From assembly GCA_003511885.1 (NCBI GenBank), contig DOIX01000336.1, forward strand, positions 1-8,093: a DNA stretch of 8,093 bases, in the 5' to 3' direction. A model generated the notes under the pieces. That model did no database searches. It saw nothing but the letters and a program-made list of their open reading frames with translations, and was not told where the DNA came from. The DNA comes from Cyanobacteria bacterium UBA11153. Lineage in GTDB: Bacteria > Cyanobacteriota > Cyanobacteriia > Cyanobacteriales > Coleofasciculaceae. Numbering within the stretch: the first letter of the stretch is position 1; every line of letters begins with the position of its first letter. Shown piece by piece: positions 1 through 6,724 of this stretch. A program made the position numbers and the translations under genes.

Positions 1-48
1 GCTGTTAAAGATACTTTATCCCAGTTGGGATAAAGTATCTTTAACAGC
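1..48. repeat. Perfect inverted repeat (23-bp arms, 2-nt centre) at the window edge
   Basis: Bases 1-23 are the exact reverse complement of bases 26-48, with only GT between them. The repeat begins at base 1. It contains the last ten codons and the premature TAA of the carboxypeptidase gene. The centre, TCCCAGTTGGGA, is a natural small hairpin within the coding sequence, a likely point for a polymerase or assembler to fold back. It is probably an artefactual contig end, but a real palindrome cannot be excluded. Confidence 0.85.
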
Positions 49-531
49 ACCAACGCCTCCCACTTGACGTAATAACGCCTCCGCATAAGCATTATTGCTG
101 TTTGTGTTAGTAATTGTCACCCATTCATCCAATGGCGTTGTCCCGATTTTGGCATTGGGGTCAAATTTTTGCAAAGCCGCAGCAGTGGTGAAGAGTTTGA
201 CGTTAGAAGCAGGAATTAGAGATTGAGAGGCATTGTGACTGTAGAAGACGTTGCCGTCAGATAAGCTGGCAACCATGATACCCCAGTTAGCTCTGGCTAC
301 GCTGGGACGAGAGATAATCCCATCAATCAATGTTGGCAGAGAAGCGGGACAAACGCGATCGCTATCTTGATTCTCTGGAGGCGGTACTAATATTTCTACT
401 GGTGCAAAACTTGAGCCTAAATCAGTGGCACTCCTGGCGCTTGCCTGGATTTGCGGTGCGATCGCCGCCCAGTTTATCATTGTACAAGTAAGCATTGCCA
501 AGGGTTTCATCCATTGACCAACTGATTTCAT
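16..531 (-). CDS. D-Ala-D-Ala carboxypeptidase (DacB/PBP4, peptidase S13 type), truncated at the window edge
   Basis: This is the front part of a periplasmic penicillin-binding protein that would trim or cross-cut peptidoglycan stem peptides. Residues 1 to about 32 look like a signal peptide with a hydrophobic core and an A-x-A-like end (QASA). The catalytic SxxK motif is S109-N-V-K112 in the context PASNVKLFTTAAAL, and an SxN motif is S145-N-N147 followed by AYAEALLR, both typical of family S13. In E. coli PBP4 these motifs lie more than 200 residues apart, but here the gap is about 35, so the usual inserted domains are absent. The C-terminal KTG motif is also missing, because the frame stops at TAA inside a perfect inverted repeat at the window edge. 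The ATG start has a good AGGAG eight bases upstream. It could be a genuinely short cyanobacterial variant cut by a fold-back artefact, or a decayed gene. The family call is firm; an intact enzyme is not shown. Confidence 0.8.
   Translation of the reverse strand: MKSVGQWMKPLAMLTCTMINWAAIAPQIQASARSATDLGSSFAPVEILVPPPENQDSDRVCPASLPTLIDGIISRPSVARANWGIMVASLSDGNVFYSHNASQSLIPASNVKLFTTAAALQKFDPNAKIGTTPLDEWVTITNTNSNNAYAEALLRQVGGVGAVKDTLSQLG
355..362. repeat. HIP1 octamer
   Basis: GCGATCGC, the highly iterated palindrome of many cyanobacterial genomes, lies inside the carboxypeptidase coding region. It is useful mainly as a taxonomic sign. Confidence 0.75.
458..465. repeat. HIP1 octamer
   Basis: A second GCGATCGC lies about 100 bp from the first, within the signal-peptide region of the carboxypeptidase gene. 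Confidence 0.75.
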
Positions 532-539
532 GCGCTTTT

Positions 540-544
540 CTCCT
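540..544 (-). promoter_or_regulatory. Ribosome binding site of the carboxypeptidase gene
   Basis: The minus strand reads AGGAG followed by eight bases and then ATG at 531. It is a clear Shine-Dalgarno match and fixes the start codon. Confidence 0.7.
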
Positions 545-654
545 GTGACTGGGTTTTTGTAGCATTCAATGAGTAGCCATCATAAACTGGATTGAATGGA
601 AACAAAAATCGGGATTACCGAATTAACACTGACTCTCTGCGTAGATTGAATTTA

Positions 655-668
655 GTATTTGCAAATAC
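655..668. promoter_or_regulatory. Candidate NtcA-type operator (GTA-N8-TAC)
   Basis: GTATTTGCAAATAC is a perfect 14-bp palindrome that fits the known consensus of NtcA, the CRP-family nitrogen regulator of cyanobacteria. It lies about 125 bp upstream of the carboxypeptidase start, between that gene and cheB. No convincing TAN3T -10 box is seen at the usual 22-bp spacing downstream on the minus strand. The six-base core alone is expected about twice by chance in 8 kb, so this is only a candidate. Confidence 0.35.
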
Positions 669-679
669 CTCAGTGAGTA

Positions 680-724
680 GCGCTATATAAGCGCGAGCGA
701 GACGCTAATACTACCAATAGCGTC
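680..724. repeat. Two short adjacent hairpins, possible dispersed cyanobacterial palindromic element
   Basis: The first hairpin is GCGCT-ATATA-AGCGC (680-694). The second has 7-bp perfect arms, GACGCTA at 701-707 and TAGCGTC at 718-724, around a 10-nt loop. The GCGAGCGAGACGCT-like wording between them resembles short palindromic repeats scattered in Nostoc-type genomes (recalled, not searched). They lie 72 bases past the cheB stop, but no T-run follows on the minus strand, so a classical terminator is not supported. Confidence 0.4.
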
Positions 725-795
725 ATCACATTTAATTGTTGTATAGTTGTAGAGATTTTTCGATTTATCTGACCGATTACAGCTTATCAAAACAT

Positions 796-1872
796 CTAGG
801 AGCTGAAAAGCTCAACCCTACGAATAATCTCGCCTGCAATTTCCGGTAAAGGTAGTACCCTGTCTGCTAAACCAGCATTGGCGACAATTCCGGGCATTCC
901 CCAAACAACACTCGTGGCTTCATCTTGGACAATAATTTCACCGCCAACTTCTCGGATAGATTGGCAACCGTTGAATCCATCTTGCCCCATTCCTGTTAGG
1001 ACTACGGCTAGGGTACTGCTACCATAAATTTTAGCTACTGAACGGAAGAGGACATCAACTGCTGGGCGACAGGAGTTTTCTGGTTTTTCTTGGTGAGTGC
1101 GAAGTTGGATGGTAGTGCCTTGTCTCTCGACAATTAGATGGTAATCTCCTGGTGCTATCCAAGCTAATCCTGGTGTTAATCTTCCAGAGGTAAAACCTTC
1201 TTTGATTTGAATTTGACTCTTTTGTGCCAGTCTTTCTGCTAATCGCTTGGTGAAGACGGGTGGCATGTGTTGGACGATGACTATTGGTACGGGAAAATTA
1301 GGGGGAAATTGGGGTAAAATGGCTTCTAGTGCGTTTGGTCCGCCTGTGGAAACTCCTATCGCAACAATCTCCATGGGTTTGCGAGATGGGGATTTGGGGT
1401 GATAAATTATCTTTTCTGTTTCTATTTTTGGGCTGGCTAGGTTTCTCGCTCTTCGGCTTTTTCCGCAGAATATTTTAATTTTAGGAATCAGTTGCTCTTG
1501 GATATACTCTCGTGCAGCTTCTTTGCTTTTCATGTTATGAGGTTTGGCGATATAATCTGTCACTCCCAGAGAGGTATATTCAGATTCTACAGTTACTCTA
1601 GCACCGCTTCCTGTCATGGAACTAAACATAATTACTGGTAGGTGCTGATTTTCTTTCCGAATGGCTGCTAAAGTTTCCACACCATCCATATCCGGCATAT
1701 CCATATCTAGGATGACTAAATCGGGATTGACTTGGGAAATCTTCGCTAAGGCAATATAACCATTAGCGGCAGCACCTACAACCGAAATTTCTGGATCTTC
1801 ATTAAGTATATTACTTAACATTCGCCGCACGACTACGGAGTCGTCAACCACTAGAATACGAATTTGAGGCAT
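796..1872 (-). CDS. cheB: CheB protein-glutamate methylesterase (receiver plus CheB catalytic domain)
   Basis: CheB is a cytoplasmic adaptation enzyme that removes methyl groups from, and deamidates, glutamyl/glutaminyl sites of chemoreceptors; phosphorylation activates it. The 358-residue protein is close to the normal family length. Residues 1 to about 125 form a receiver with acidic pair D10-D11, phospho-acceptor D56 in LVILDMDMPDMDG, and K110. A linker follows, then the esterase domain (about 167-356) with the catalytic triad S175 (GVSTGG), H202 (VQHMP) and D298 (TGMGQDG). All key residues are present, so an active enzyme is predicted. An in-frame GTG at 1893 would add seven residues. ATG at 1872 was chosen because family members start with MPxIRxLVVDDS; neither start has a Shine-Dalgarno. 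The obvious substrate is the MCP encoded upstream at 3063-5438. No cheR is in the window. Confidence 0.95.
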   Translation of the reverse strand: MPQIRILVVDDSVVVRRMLSNILNEDPEISVVGAAANGYIALAKISQVNPDLVILDMDMPDMDGVETLAAIRKENQHLPVIMFSSMTGSGARVTVESEYTSLGVTDYIAKPHNMKSKEAAREYIQEQLIPKIKIFCGKSRRARNLASPKIETEKIIYHPKSPSRKPMEIVAIGVSTGGPNALEAILPQFPPNFPVPIVIVQHMPPVFTKRLAERLAQKSQIQIKEGFTSGRLTPGLAWIAPGDYHLIVERQGTTIQLRTHQEKPENSCRPAVDVLFRSVAKIYGSSTLAVVLTGMGQDGFNGCQSIREVGGEIIVQDEATSVVWGMPGIVANAGLADRVLPLPEIAGEIIRRVELFSS

Positions 1873-1940
1873 TTCTAAAATATAGCGCTTCACTTAGGGA
1901 ATCGGGTATAAAAAATATTGTCCCATCAATTCCGTTTGTA

Positions 1941-1960
1941 GTAGGTACTTTAGTGCCTAC
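1941..1960. repeat. Short hairpin between cheB and the receiver-CheC gene
   Basis: GTAGGTAC, the loop TTTA, and GTGCCTAC form an 8-bp stem with one mismatch. On the plus strand it is followed by a T-rich tract, but no plus-strand gene precedes it. On the minus strand, where the genes lie, no T-run follows. It may shape the mRNA between the two genes, or be a dispersed repeat. Confidence 0.4.
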
Positions 1961-1994
1961 TTCCCTATTTTTTCTTCTTTTTTCACTTTTAATC

Positions 1995-3017
1995 CTAACC
2001 ACTAAAAAGTAAATCGAGAAGTAAACGTGCTGGAAAACAGAGGATAAAATCTCCTTCTACCTCAAGTTGGCGGATTGTAAAATGGGAGATAAATGTAATA
2101 ACTGTTGATTTGAAACTCAATTTCATTAAACTGATAATTTCCTCAACGCTTGCTTCTGAATAGGTGGGTACAATATAGCCCAAATTATATTTCAATTTAT
2201 TACTAAAAGTACCGATAATACTATTGAGAGCAATATTACCAACTTCTGACATAATATCAGCTTTCATTTTGGTAAGTTCATCATCGCTCAAGTCATCTTC
2301 AATTAAGCTTAACACGATTGTATCGGTAGCATGGCGCGAAAATAACATTTGAGTCGAGCCAAATAAATTACCTGTAAAATCAAGATTGACTACAGTCATT
2401 AATTCTTCACCTAGCATTTTTAAGAGGGTGTCTTGCAAGATGAGGGGAGATAGTGCTAAATAGAGAGGTGGGGCAAATTTAATTTCGCAGTTAATCATTT
2501 CGCTCATCCGCGACACTGCTGTACCGATAGCGCTGTTGACGATATCTTGCAATTTATTTTTTTTGTTTATGTTGGTTTCGTCTAATTTCAAACTTTGAGA
2601 ATTAGTATGGATAGATTGATGTAGCAATTGGTAATTTAAAGTTTCTGAATTGATAGATGTTTCAATGGTTTTGTGTAATTCTAATTCGGTGATATTTTTT
2701 GGTATAATTGCGAATACTCCTACCATATCCAAATATCTAGTCATATTTTCAGATAGATTTTCAGCTAGAAGGATGATGGGGATATGAAGGAAGTGGAGAA
2801 ATTGGATGACTTGGAGATAATTACGTTGGATGGTAGAAAATTCTAAAATTACTGCTCTGGGATGGTGACATTCGGCAATATCAAGGCAATTGTATAAGCT
2901 TGTGGCTGTGGTAAATACATACTCGTCTCCATTTAAAATATCGCAGAGTTTCTGATTTTCTAATGATGAACCTGCTGCAATTAGAATTAAGGATATGGGT
3001 TTGGTGTAGGCAATCAT
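1995..3017 (-). CDS. Degenerate receiver fused to a CheC-like phosphatase domain
   Basis: The 340-residue protein has two parts. Residues about 8-125 have the receiver layout but lack the chemistry: there is no acidic pair after the first strand (LILIAAGSS), E59 replaces the phospho-acceptor Asp in AVILEFS, and L84 stands where Thr/Ser is usual; K107 remains. Residues about 155-340 resemble CheC. The second active-site motif is intact as D254-x3-E258-x2-N261-x22-P284. The first is weakened to N-x3-D158-x2-N161-x22-P184, with Asp for Glu. CheC proteins dephosphorylate CheY-P, so one working site is predicted here, with the pseudo-receiver as a docking or regulatory part (inference). The ATG start has no Shine-Dalgarno and lies 45 bp after the MCP stop, which fits one operon. 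Single-domain CheX-like behaviour is an alternative. Confidence 0.8.
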   Translation of the reverse strand: MIAYTKPISLILIAAGSSLENQKLCDILNGDEYVFTTATSLYNCLDIAECHHPRAVILEFSTIQRNYLQVIQFLHFLHIPIILLAENLSENMTRYLDMVGVFAIIPKNITELELHKTIETSINSETLNYQLLHQSIHTNSQSLKLDETNINKKNKLQDIVNSAIGTAVSRMSEMINCEIKFAPPLYLALSPLILQDTLLKMLGEELMTVVNLDFTGNLFGSTQMLFSRHATDTIVLSLIEDDLSDDELTKMKADIMSEVGNIALNSIIGTFSNKLKYNLGYIVPTYSEASVEEIISLMKLSFKSTVITFISHFTIRQLEVEGDFILCFPARLLLDLLFSG

Positions 3018-3062
3018 TATTAGGGCTTAGGGGCTAGAAAGTGGGGATTATAAATTAGCCAA

Positions 3063-5438
3063 TTAATACTTAAATTGATTAACAATTTCTTGTAACTCGC
3101 TGGCTGTTTTAGAGAGTGCAATTGCTGAGGTTTGAGTGTTGCTAGCACTGGCTGATGCGCTGACTGCTGCATCGGCTACGTTGGTAATATTCCGGGCAAT
3201 TTCTGATGAACCAATGGCTACTTGGTTGATATTTCTAGCAATTTCGTTGGTGGTTGCTGTTTGCTCTTCTACGGCGCTGGCGATGGTGTTTTGGAAGTCA
3301 TTAATTTGGTTAATAATGGCGGTAATTTGGGCGATGGCATCAATGGAATTTTTGGTGTTTCCTTGAATTCCTTCGACTTTTTTGCTAATATCTTCGGTAG
3401 CATTAGCGGTTTGTTTGGCAAGTTCTTTTACTTCATTAGCAACTACGGCAAAACCCTTGCCTGCTTCGCCAGCGCGGGCAGCTTCAATAGTCGCATTTAG
3501 TGCTAATAAATTGGTTTGTTGGGCAATGGATGTAATGACTTTAACGATATTACCAATTTCGCTACTGCTAATACCTAATTTGGCGATAGTTTCATTAGTG
3601 GTTTCTGCCATTTTGACGGCTGAGGTGGCTACTGTAGCTGCATCGGCGGCATTTCTGGCAATTTCGCGAATGCTGGCATTCATTTCTTCAATACCTGTTG
3701 CGACAGATTGGGTATTGACGCTAACTTCTTCGGCGGCGGAAGATACGCTGGCGGCTTGGGCGGAAGTTTCGGCGGCGGCGGCAGCTAAACTATCGCTTTC
3801 GGTGATTAGTTTAGCACTAGCATCGGCAATTGCGATCGCAACTTCGGCAATCCGTTTGACTTGATTGGTTAAAGTGGCTGCCATTAAGTTGACATTTTCG
3901 GTTAAATCTTGCCAAATTCCGCTAATATTGGGTACGTTGGCTTGACTGCCTAATTGCCCGTTTACTACTTCTTTCGCTAACCGAGTCACTTCAGCGGCAA
4001 ATATATTTAGTTGTTCTACCATACCATTGATGGTATTTTTCAATTCCAGAATTTCACCTTTGGCTTCTACGCTAATTTTCTTGGATAAATCACCTCGAGC
4101 GACGGCGGTGGAAATTTCGGCAATATTTCGCACTTGATTGGTGAGACTATCTGCCATGGAATTGACATTGTTAGTCAAATTTAGCCAAGTGCCAGATAAA
4201 CCTGCAACCTTCGCCTGAGTACCTAATTTTCCTTCTGTACCTACTGCAAAAGCGAAGTGATTAACTTCTGTGGCAAACTGATTGAGTTCATCCGTCATTT
4301 GGTTAATTGTCTGCTTTAACTCTAAAATTTCCCCACGAGCATCTACTGTAATTTTTTTGGATAAATCGCCCCGAGCTACAGCCGCATTTACTTCAGAAAT
4401 ATTCCGTACCTGCTCGGTGATATTATTCACCATTAAGTTGACATTTTCTGTCAAATCTTGCCAGATACCAGCTACACCTCTCACTGTAGCTTGACTGCCC
4501 AGTTTACCTTCAATACCAACTTCTCGCGCTACTCGCGTTACTTCAGAAGCAAAATCATTGAGGTTATCCACCATTTGATTGAGGGTATCTTTTAACTGTA
4601 AAACTTCCCCATTTGCTGCTACCGTAATTTTTTCACTTAAAGAGCCGACACTGATAGCTGTTGATACTCTAATAATATTGCGAACTTGGTTAGTGAGATT
4701 GGCTGCCATTGAGTTAACATTATCAGTTAATTCTCGCCAAATTCCAGATGTTCCCGTTACTTCCGCTTGTCCCCCTAGTTTTCCTTCAGTACCGACTTCA
4801 CGAGCAACTCGGCTTACTTCTACAGCAAAGGTATTAAGTTGGTCTACCATGGTATTTACTGTAGTACTCACTCGGCGAAATATCCCTTTTAAGGATTTCC
4901 CTTCCCCCTCTAATTCAATTTTTTGAGATAAATCGCCTTTGGCTACAGCATTAAGTATTCTTGCTATTTCTATGGTTGGGTTAACTAGGCTATTGATTGC
5001 TTCGTTTACAGCTTCGATATTACTCAGCCACGCTCCTTGTAATTCTGACTTGGTGACTTTTTTATTAACTTTGCCTTCTTGGGAAATAGTATGACTAATC
5101 TGAACTATTTCGGCGCTATATTTTTGATTTACTGTCACCATTTCATTGAAAACTTTGGCAATTTCTCCCAATTCATTATCGTCAGGTAAGCGGACTGTAA
5201 AATCACCATCTCTAACGGCTGAGAGGGCAATAATGAGTTGCTGGATGGAGGATTGACTGAGATTTGTTTCTGCTATATTTGAGTCTTGCTGACTGGGAGA
5301 AGTAGGCTGATTTTCTCCCATTTTCTCTTTTATAAGAGTGTCATCGCCCTCTATATTCTTGCTGGGATTGGGCTTATTTTTCGCTATTTTTGTCTCTGAA
5401 AATACTTCGGAAGAACCGGATTCGCGATTTTTATTCAT
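3063..5438 (-). CDS. Soluble poly-HAMP methyl-accepting chemotaxis protein
   Basis: This 791-residue receptor-like protein has no signal peptide or membrane segment, so it should be cytoplasmic. Residues 1-60 are polar and low in complexity. Residues about 65-535 are a chain of HAMP and HAMP-like units. The motif GDLSKKI with its variants recurs at G78, G168, G265, G357 and G449 (spacing 90, 97, 92, 92), each followed by GEILELKxTIN-type helices and EVxRVAREVGxEGKLG linkers. Residues about 540-791 are the MCP signalling domain, with the conserved hairpin tip around [20 protein letters not shown] (641-660). A consensus methylation site, [10 protein letters not shown], centres on E724-E725. No ligand-binding domain is visible, so the HAMP array, or a partner, may be the sensor. 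GGAG lies seven bases before the ATG. CheB downstream is its likely demethylase; CheA and CheW must be encoded elsewhere. Confidence 0.93.
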   Translation of the reverse strand: MNKNRESGSSEVFSETKIAKNKPNPSKNIEGDDTLIKEKMGENQPTSPSQQDSNIAETNLSQSSIQQLIIALSAVRDGDFTVRLPDDNELGEIAKVFNEMVTVNQKYSAEIVQISHTISQEGKVNKKVTKSELQGAWLSNIEAVNEAINSLVNPTIEIARILNAVAKGDLSQKIELEGEGKSLKGIFRRVSTTVNTMVDQLNTFAVEVSRVAREVGTEGKLGGQAEVTGTSGIWRELTDNVNSMAANLTNQVRNIIRVSTAISVGSLSEKITVAANGEVLQLKDTLNQMVDNLNDFASEVTRVAREVGIEGKLGSQATVRGVAGIWQDLTENVNLMVNNITEQVRNISEVNAAVARGDLSKKITVDARGEILELKQTINQMTDELNQFATEVNHFAFAVGTEGKLGTQAKVAGLSGTWLNLTNNVNSMADSLTNQVRNIAEISTAVARGDLSKKISVEAKGEILELKNTINGMVEQLNIFAAEVTRLAKEVVNGQLGSQANVPNISGIWQDLTENVNLMAATLTNQVKRIAEVAIAIADASAKLITESDSLAAAAAETSAQAASVSSAAEEVSVNTQSVATGIEEMNASIREIARNAADAATVATSAVKMAETTNETIAKLGISSSEIGNIVKVITSIAQQTNLLALNATIEAARAGEAGKGFAVVANEVKELAKQTANATEDISKKVEGIQGNTKNSIDAIAQITAIINQINDFQNTIASAVEEQTATTNEIARNINQVAIGSSEIARNITNVADAAVSASASASNTQTSAIALSKTASELQEIVNQFKY
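3828..4946 (-). repeat. Tandem intragenic HAMP repeat array (about 276-bp period)
   Basis: Three successive 276-bp units (4380-4655, 4104-4379, 3828-4103) plus a diverged 291-bp unit (4656-4946) encode 92- to 97-residue poly-HAMP modules. Similarity is visible in the DNA: TTGGATAAATC recurs at 4081 and 4357, exactly 276 bp apart. The last unit runs directly into the MCP coiled coil, and its GDLSKKI motif is eroded to ADASAKLI. Confidence 0.85.
3832..3839. repeat. HIP1 octamer
   Basis: GCGATCGC within the MCP gene, near the junction of the HAMP array and the signalling domain. Confidence 0.75.
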
Positions 5439-5445
5439 GATAAGT

Positions 5446-5449
5446 CTCC
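5446..5449 (-). promoter_or_regulatory. Ribosome binding site of the MCP gene
   Basis: The minus strand has GGAG seven bases before the ATG at 5438, which supports that start. Confidence 0.6.
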
Positions 5450-5527
5450 GACAATAATTTAGGTTTTAATTGTTGGTTCATGGCAGAGTAAATAGGCTAG
5501 ATTTTTTTTTATTGGTACTTTTCCCAA

Positions 5528-6130
5528 TCAGACTACTGCTTCAATTGCATCTAACAAAGCTTGAAATGAGCCCAATTCAAAAAAGAGAACAATATCACCT
5601 TGCACTAATAGTTCCTCAATGGTAAAACGCGCCTGGACTAAAAGAACAGTACCATCCTCATCAGACTGATTTATAGGTAACATTTCCTCAATTTCTTCTT
5701 CTGCATAACTGGGAACATCATAATCTAATGGCTGATTTAACACATTACCAATAGATCCCATCACGCCATTAATGACGATATTCCCTACTTCGCTAAGAGT
5801 ACTAATTTTGAGGTCATCAAGATCCGGACTATCGATAGTTTCACCTGTGAGGACAGATACTAAAGTAGCAGCACTTTCGGTAGGAAAAATTAGCTGGGCA
5901 CTACCAACAAATGAGCCATGAAAACCTAGCTTAACAGCCGATAGTGGATTTGTTCCTAGACTTTCCTTCAGCTTGTTTTGCAATGCCAATGGGGATAAAA
6001 GTTCAATGTGCGGAATTTGCAACTGGATGCGAGATTCAATCATTTCACTCAAGAGTCCAGCAGCTTGTCCAACACCAATATTAATCAGTTCAGTTAAAGC
6101 ATCCAACTGATCGGTTGTTAGCGGCACCAT
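5528..6130 (-). CDS. cheC: CheC-type CheY-P phosphatase with two intact active sites
   Basis: The 200-residue protein is close to the length of Thermotoga CheC. It carries both copies of the CheC/CheX/FliY active-site signature [D/S]-x3-E-x2-N-x22-P: site one is D10, E14, N17 and P40 (ELINIGVGQAAGLLSEM); site two is S110, E114, N117 and P140 (LSEVGNIVINGVMG). In the family, the Glu and Asn insert into the CheY active site and drive dephosphorylation, so a functional CheY-P phosphatase acting in the cytoplasm is predicted. Its natural target is the receiver encoded directly upstream: the gap is only eight bases and AGGAG for cheC overlaps the cheY stop, which suggests translational coupling. 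CheC often pairs with the deamidase CheD; none is present here. The gene ends 89 bp before the MCP start. Confidence 0.93.
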   Translation of the reverse strand: MVPLTTDQLDALTELINIGVGQAAGLLSEMIESRIQLQIPHIELLSPLALQNKLKESLGTNPLSAVKLGFHGSFVGSAQLIFPTESAATLVSVLTGETIDSPDLDDLKISTLSEVGNIVINGVMGSIGNVLNQPLDYDVPSYAEEEIEEMLPINQSDEDGTVLLVQARFTIEELLVQGDIVLFFELGSFQALLDAIEAVV

Positions 6131-6135
6131 TGCTT

Positions 6136-6140
6136 CTCCT
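6136..6140 (-). promoter_or_regulatory. cheC ribosome binding site overlapping the cheY stop codon
   Basis: The minus strand reads AAGTAGGAGAAGCAATG. TAG is the cheY stop, AGGAG shares two of its bases, and ATG begins cheC five bases later. This is the layout of translational coupling. Confidence 0.75.
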
Positions 6141-6501
6141 ACTTGCTGCTTAAAGCTTTTTGGATTGCTTCTATTATTTCTGGGGCTTTAGGCGGTTTTT
6201 TTAACATCATAAATGCACCCAATTCTAAGCATTGCTGACGGGCACTATCTTGGATATCTGCTGATAGTACAATCGTCGGAATTTTCGAGCCGCAATCTCG
6301 CAAAGCTTTAAGTACGCCAAAGCCATCTAGTTCTGGCATTAATAAATCTGTAATAATACAATCGGGTGGATTACTGGCAACTATCTCTAAGCATTCGTTT
6401 CCATTAGCCGCTTCAATTGCTTCATGTCCGCCTTCTTGTACTGCTTTCCGGATCATTCTCCGCGAAAATGCTGCGTCGTCTGTAATTAAAATTAATGCCA
6501 T
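6139..6501 (-). CDS. Single-domain CheY-like response regulator
   Basis: The 120-residue protein is a lone receiver with no output domain. It has the acidic pair D8-D9, phospho-acceptor D52 (CIITDLLMPELDG), S80 at the Thr/Ser position (IVLSAD) and K102 before a proline (LKKPP), so it should accept phosphate from a histidine kinase. Typical Thr is replaced by Ser, as in many working receivers. The next gene encodes a CheC phosphatase and is translationally coupled, which makes this the probable CheC substrate. Its segment IEAANGNECLEI closely matches the receiver of the cyclase upstream (IEASNGQECLEI), so the two may share a kinase. The ATG has no Shine-Dalgarno; a run of A and heptamer repeats fill the leader. 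No flagellar motor target is implied, since cyanobacteria lack flagella. Confidence 0.92.
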   Translation of the reverse strand: MALILITDDAAFSRRMIRKAVQEGGHEAIEAANGNECLEIVASNPPDCIITDLLMPELDGFGVLKALRDCGSKIPTIVLSADIQDSARQQCLELGAFMMLKKPPKAPEIIEAIQKALSSK

Positions 6502-6507
6502 TTTTTT

Positions 6508-6535
6508 GTTGTTAGTTGTTGGTTGTTGGTTGTTT
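6508..6535. repeat. Heptameric tandem repeat (GTTGTTR, four units) in the cheY leader
   Basis: The plus strand reads GTTGTTA, GTTGTTG, GTTGTTG, GTTGTTT, four 7-bp units in a row. Such short tandem heptamers (STRR) are typical of filamentous cyanobacteria. It ends only seven bases before the cheY start codon, so it is probably in the transcribed leader. Confidence 0.7.
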
Positions 6536-6600
6536 GTTTAGGGAAGGGGGAAGGAGGAATTATCGAGCTTCTCAGTTGCAGGGAACACAATCTTGTTTTT

Positions 6601-6643
6601 AACGCCAAGGTGCGCAAAGGTTAGCGCCAAGGTACGCAAAGAT
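6601..6643. repeat. Dispersed CGCCAAGG/CGCAAAGG repeat
   Basis: Four degenerate units of 10-12 bp follow each other: CGCCAAGGTG, CGCAAAGGTTAG, CGCCAAGGTA, CGCAAAGATA. I recall this kind of sequence as a common intergenic repeat in heterocystous cyanobacteria; no search was run. No function is known to me. Confidence 0.6.
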
Positions 6644-6702
6644 AAAAAGGGAATTGTTGGTGTGTTTCACGGATATGAGAAGTGCTATATTCATCGGTTA
6701 AC

Positions 6703-6720
6703 AATTGACGATTGACATTG
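6703..6720. repeat. Short ATTGAC heptamer repeat
   Basis: AATTGAC, GATTGAC and a partial ATTG follow each other just past the cyclase stop codon. It resembles the ATTGAC-type short repeats between genes in filamentous cyanobacteria. Confidence 0.45.
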
Positions 6721-6724
6721 GATA

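Larger units (their letters stand above)
532..795. other. Intergenic region between cheB and the carboxypeptidase gene
   Basis: This 264-bp gap holds the ribosome binding site of the carboxypeptidase gene, an 8-bp inverted repeat (CATTCAAT 563-570 and ATTGAATG 591-598), the NtcA-like palindrome and the hairpin pair at 680-724. No credible small gene was seen. Its length and content suggest that the carboxypeptidase gene is transcribed separately from the signalling cluster. Confidence 0.5.
6502..6724. other. Repeat-filled gap between the cyclase and cheY
   Basis: The 223 bp contain the cheY heptamers, a purine-rich GGGAAGGGGGAAGGAGG tract, the CGCCAAGG repeat and the ATTGAC repeat. No gene and no clear terminator was seen. 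Compared with the close packing of the genes that follow, this gap suggests cheY may have its own promoter, though none was identified. Confidence 0.5.

Noticed and set aside
1905..1929. A cheB promoter (TTGATG with TATACC)
   Set aside because: The spacer is only about 13 bp, too short for a normal sigma-70 promoter.
1941..1980. Rho-independent terminator on the plus strand
   Set aside because: The hairpin and T-rich tract would serve a plus-strand transcript, but all genes are on the minus strand.
3136..4926. Several open frames on the plus strand opposite the MCP gene
   Set aside because: They lie wholly antisense to a well-conserved gene, have low-complexity Ala/Ser/Leu-rich translations and no recognisable domain. 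They come from the codon bias of the repeat-rich MCP gene.
6508..6643. CRISPR-like array
   Set aside because: The units are 7-12 bp with no spacers of constant length; they are tandem or dispersed short repeats.
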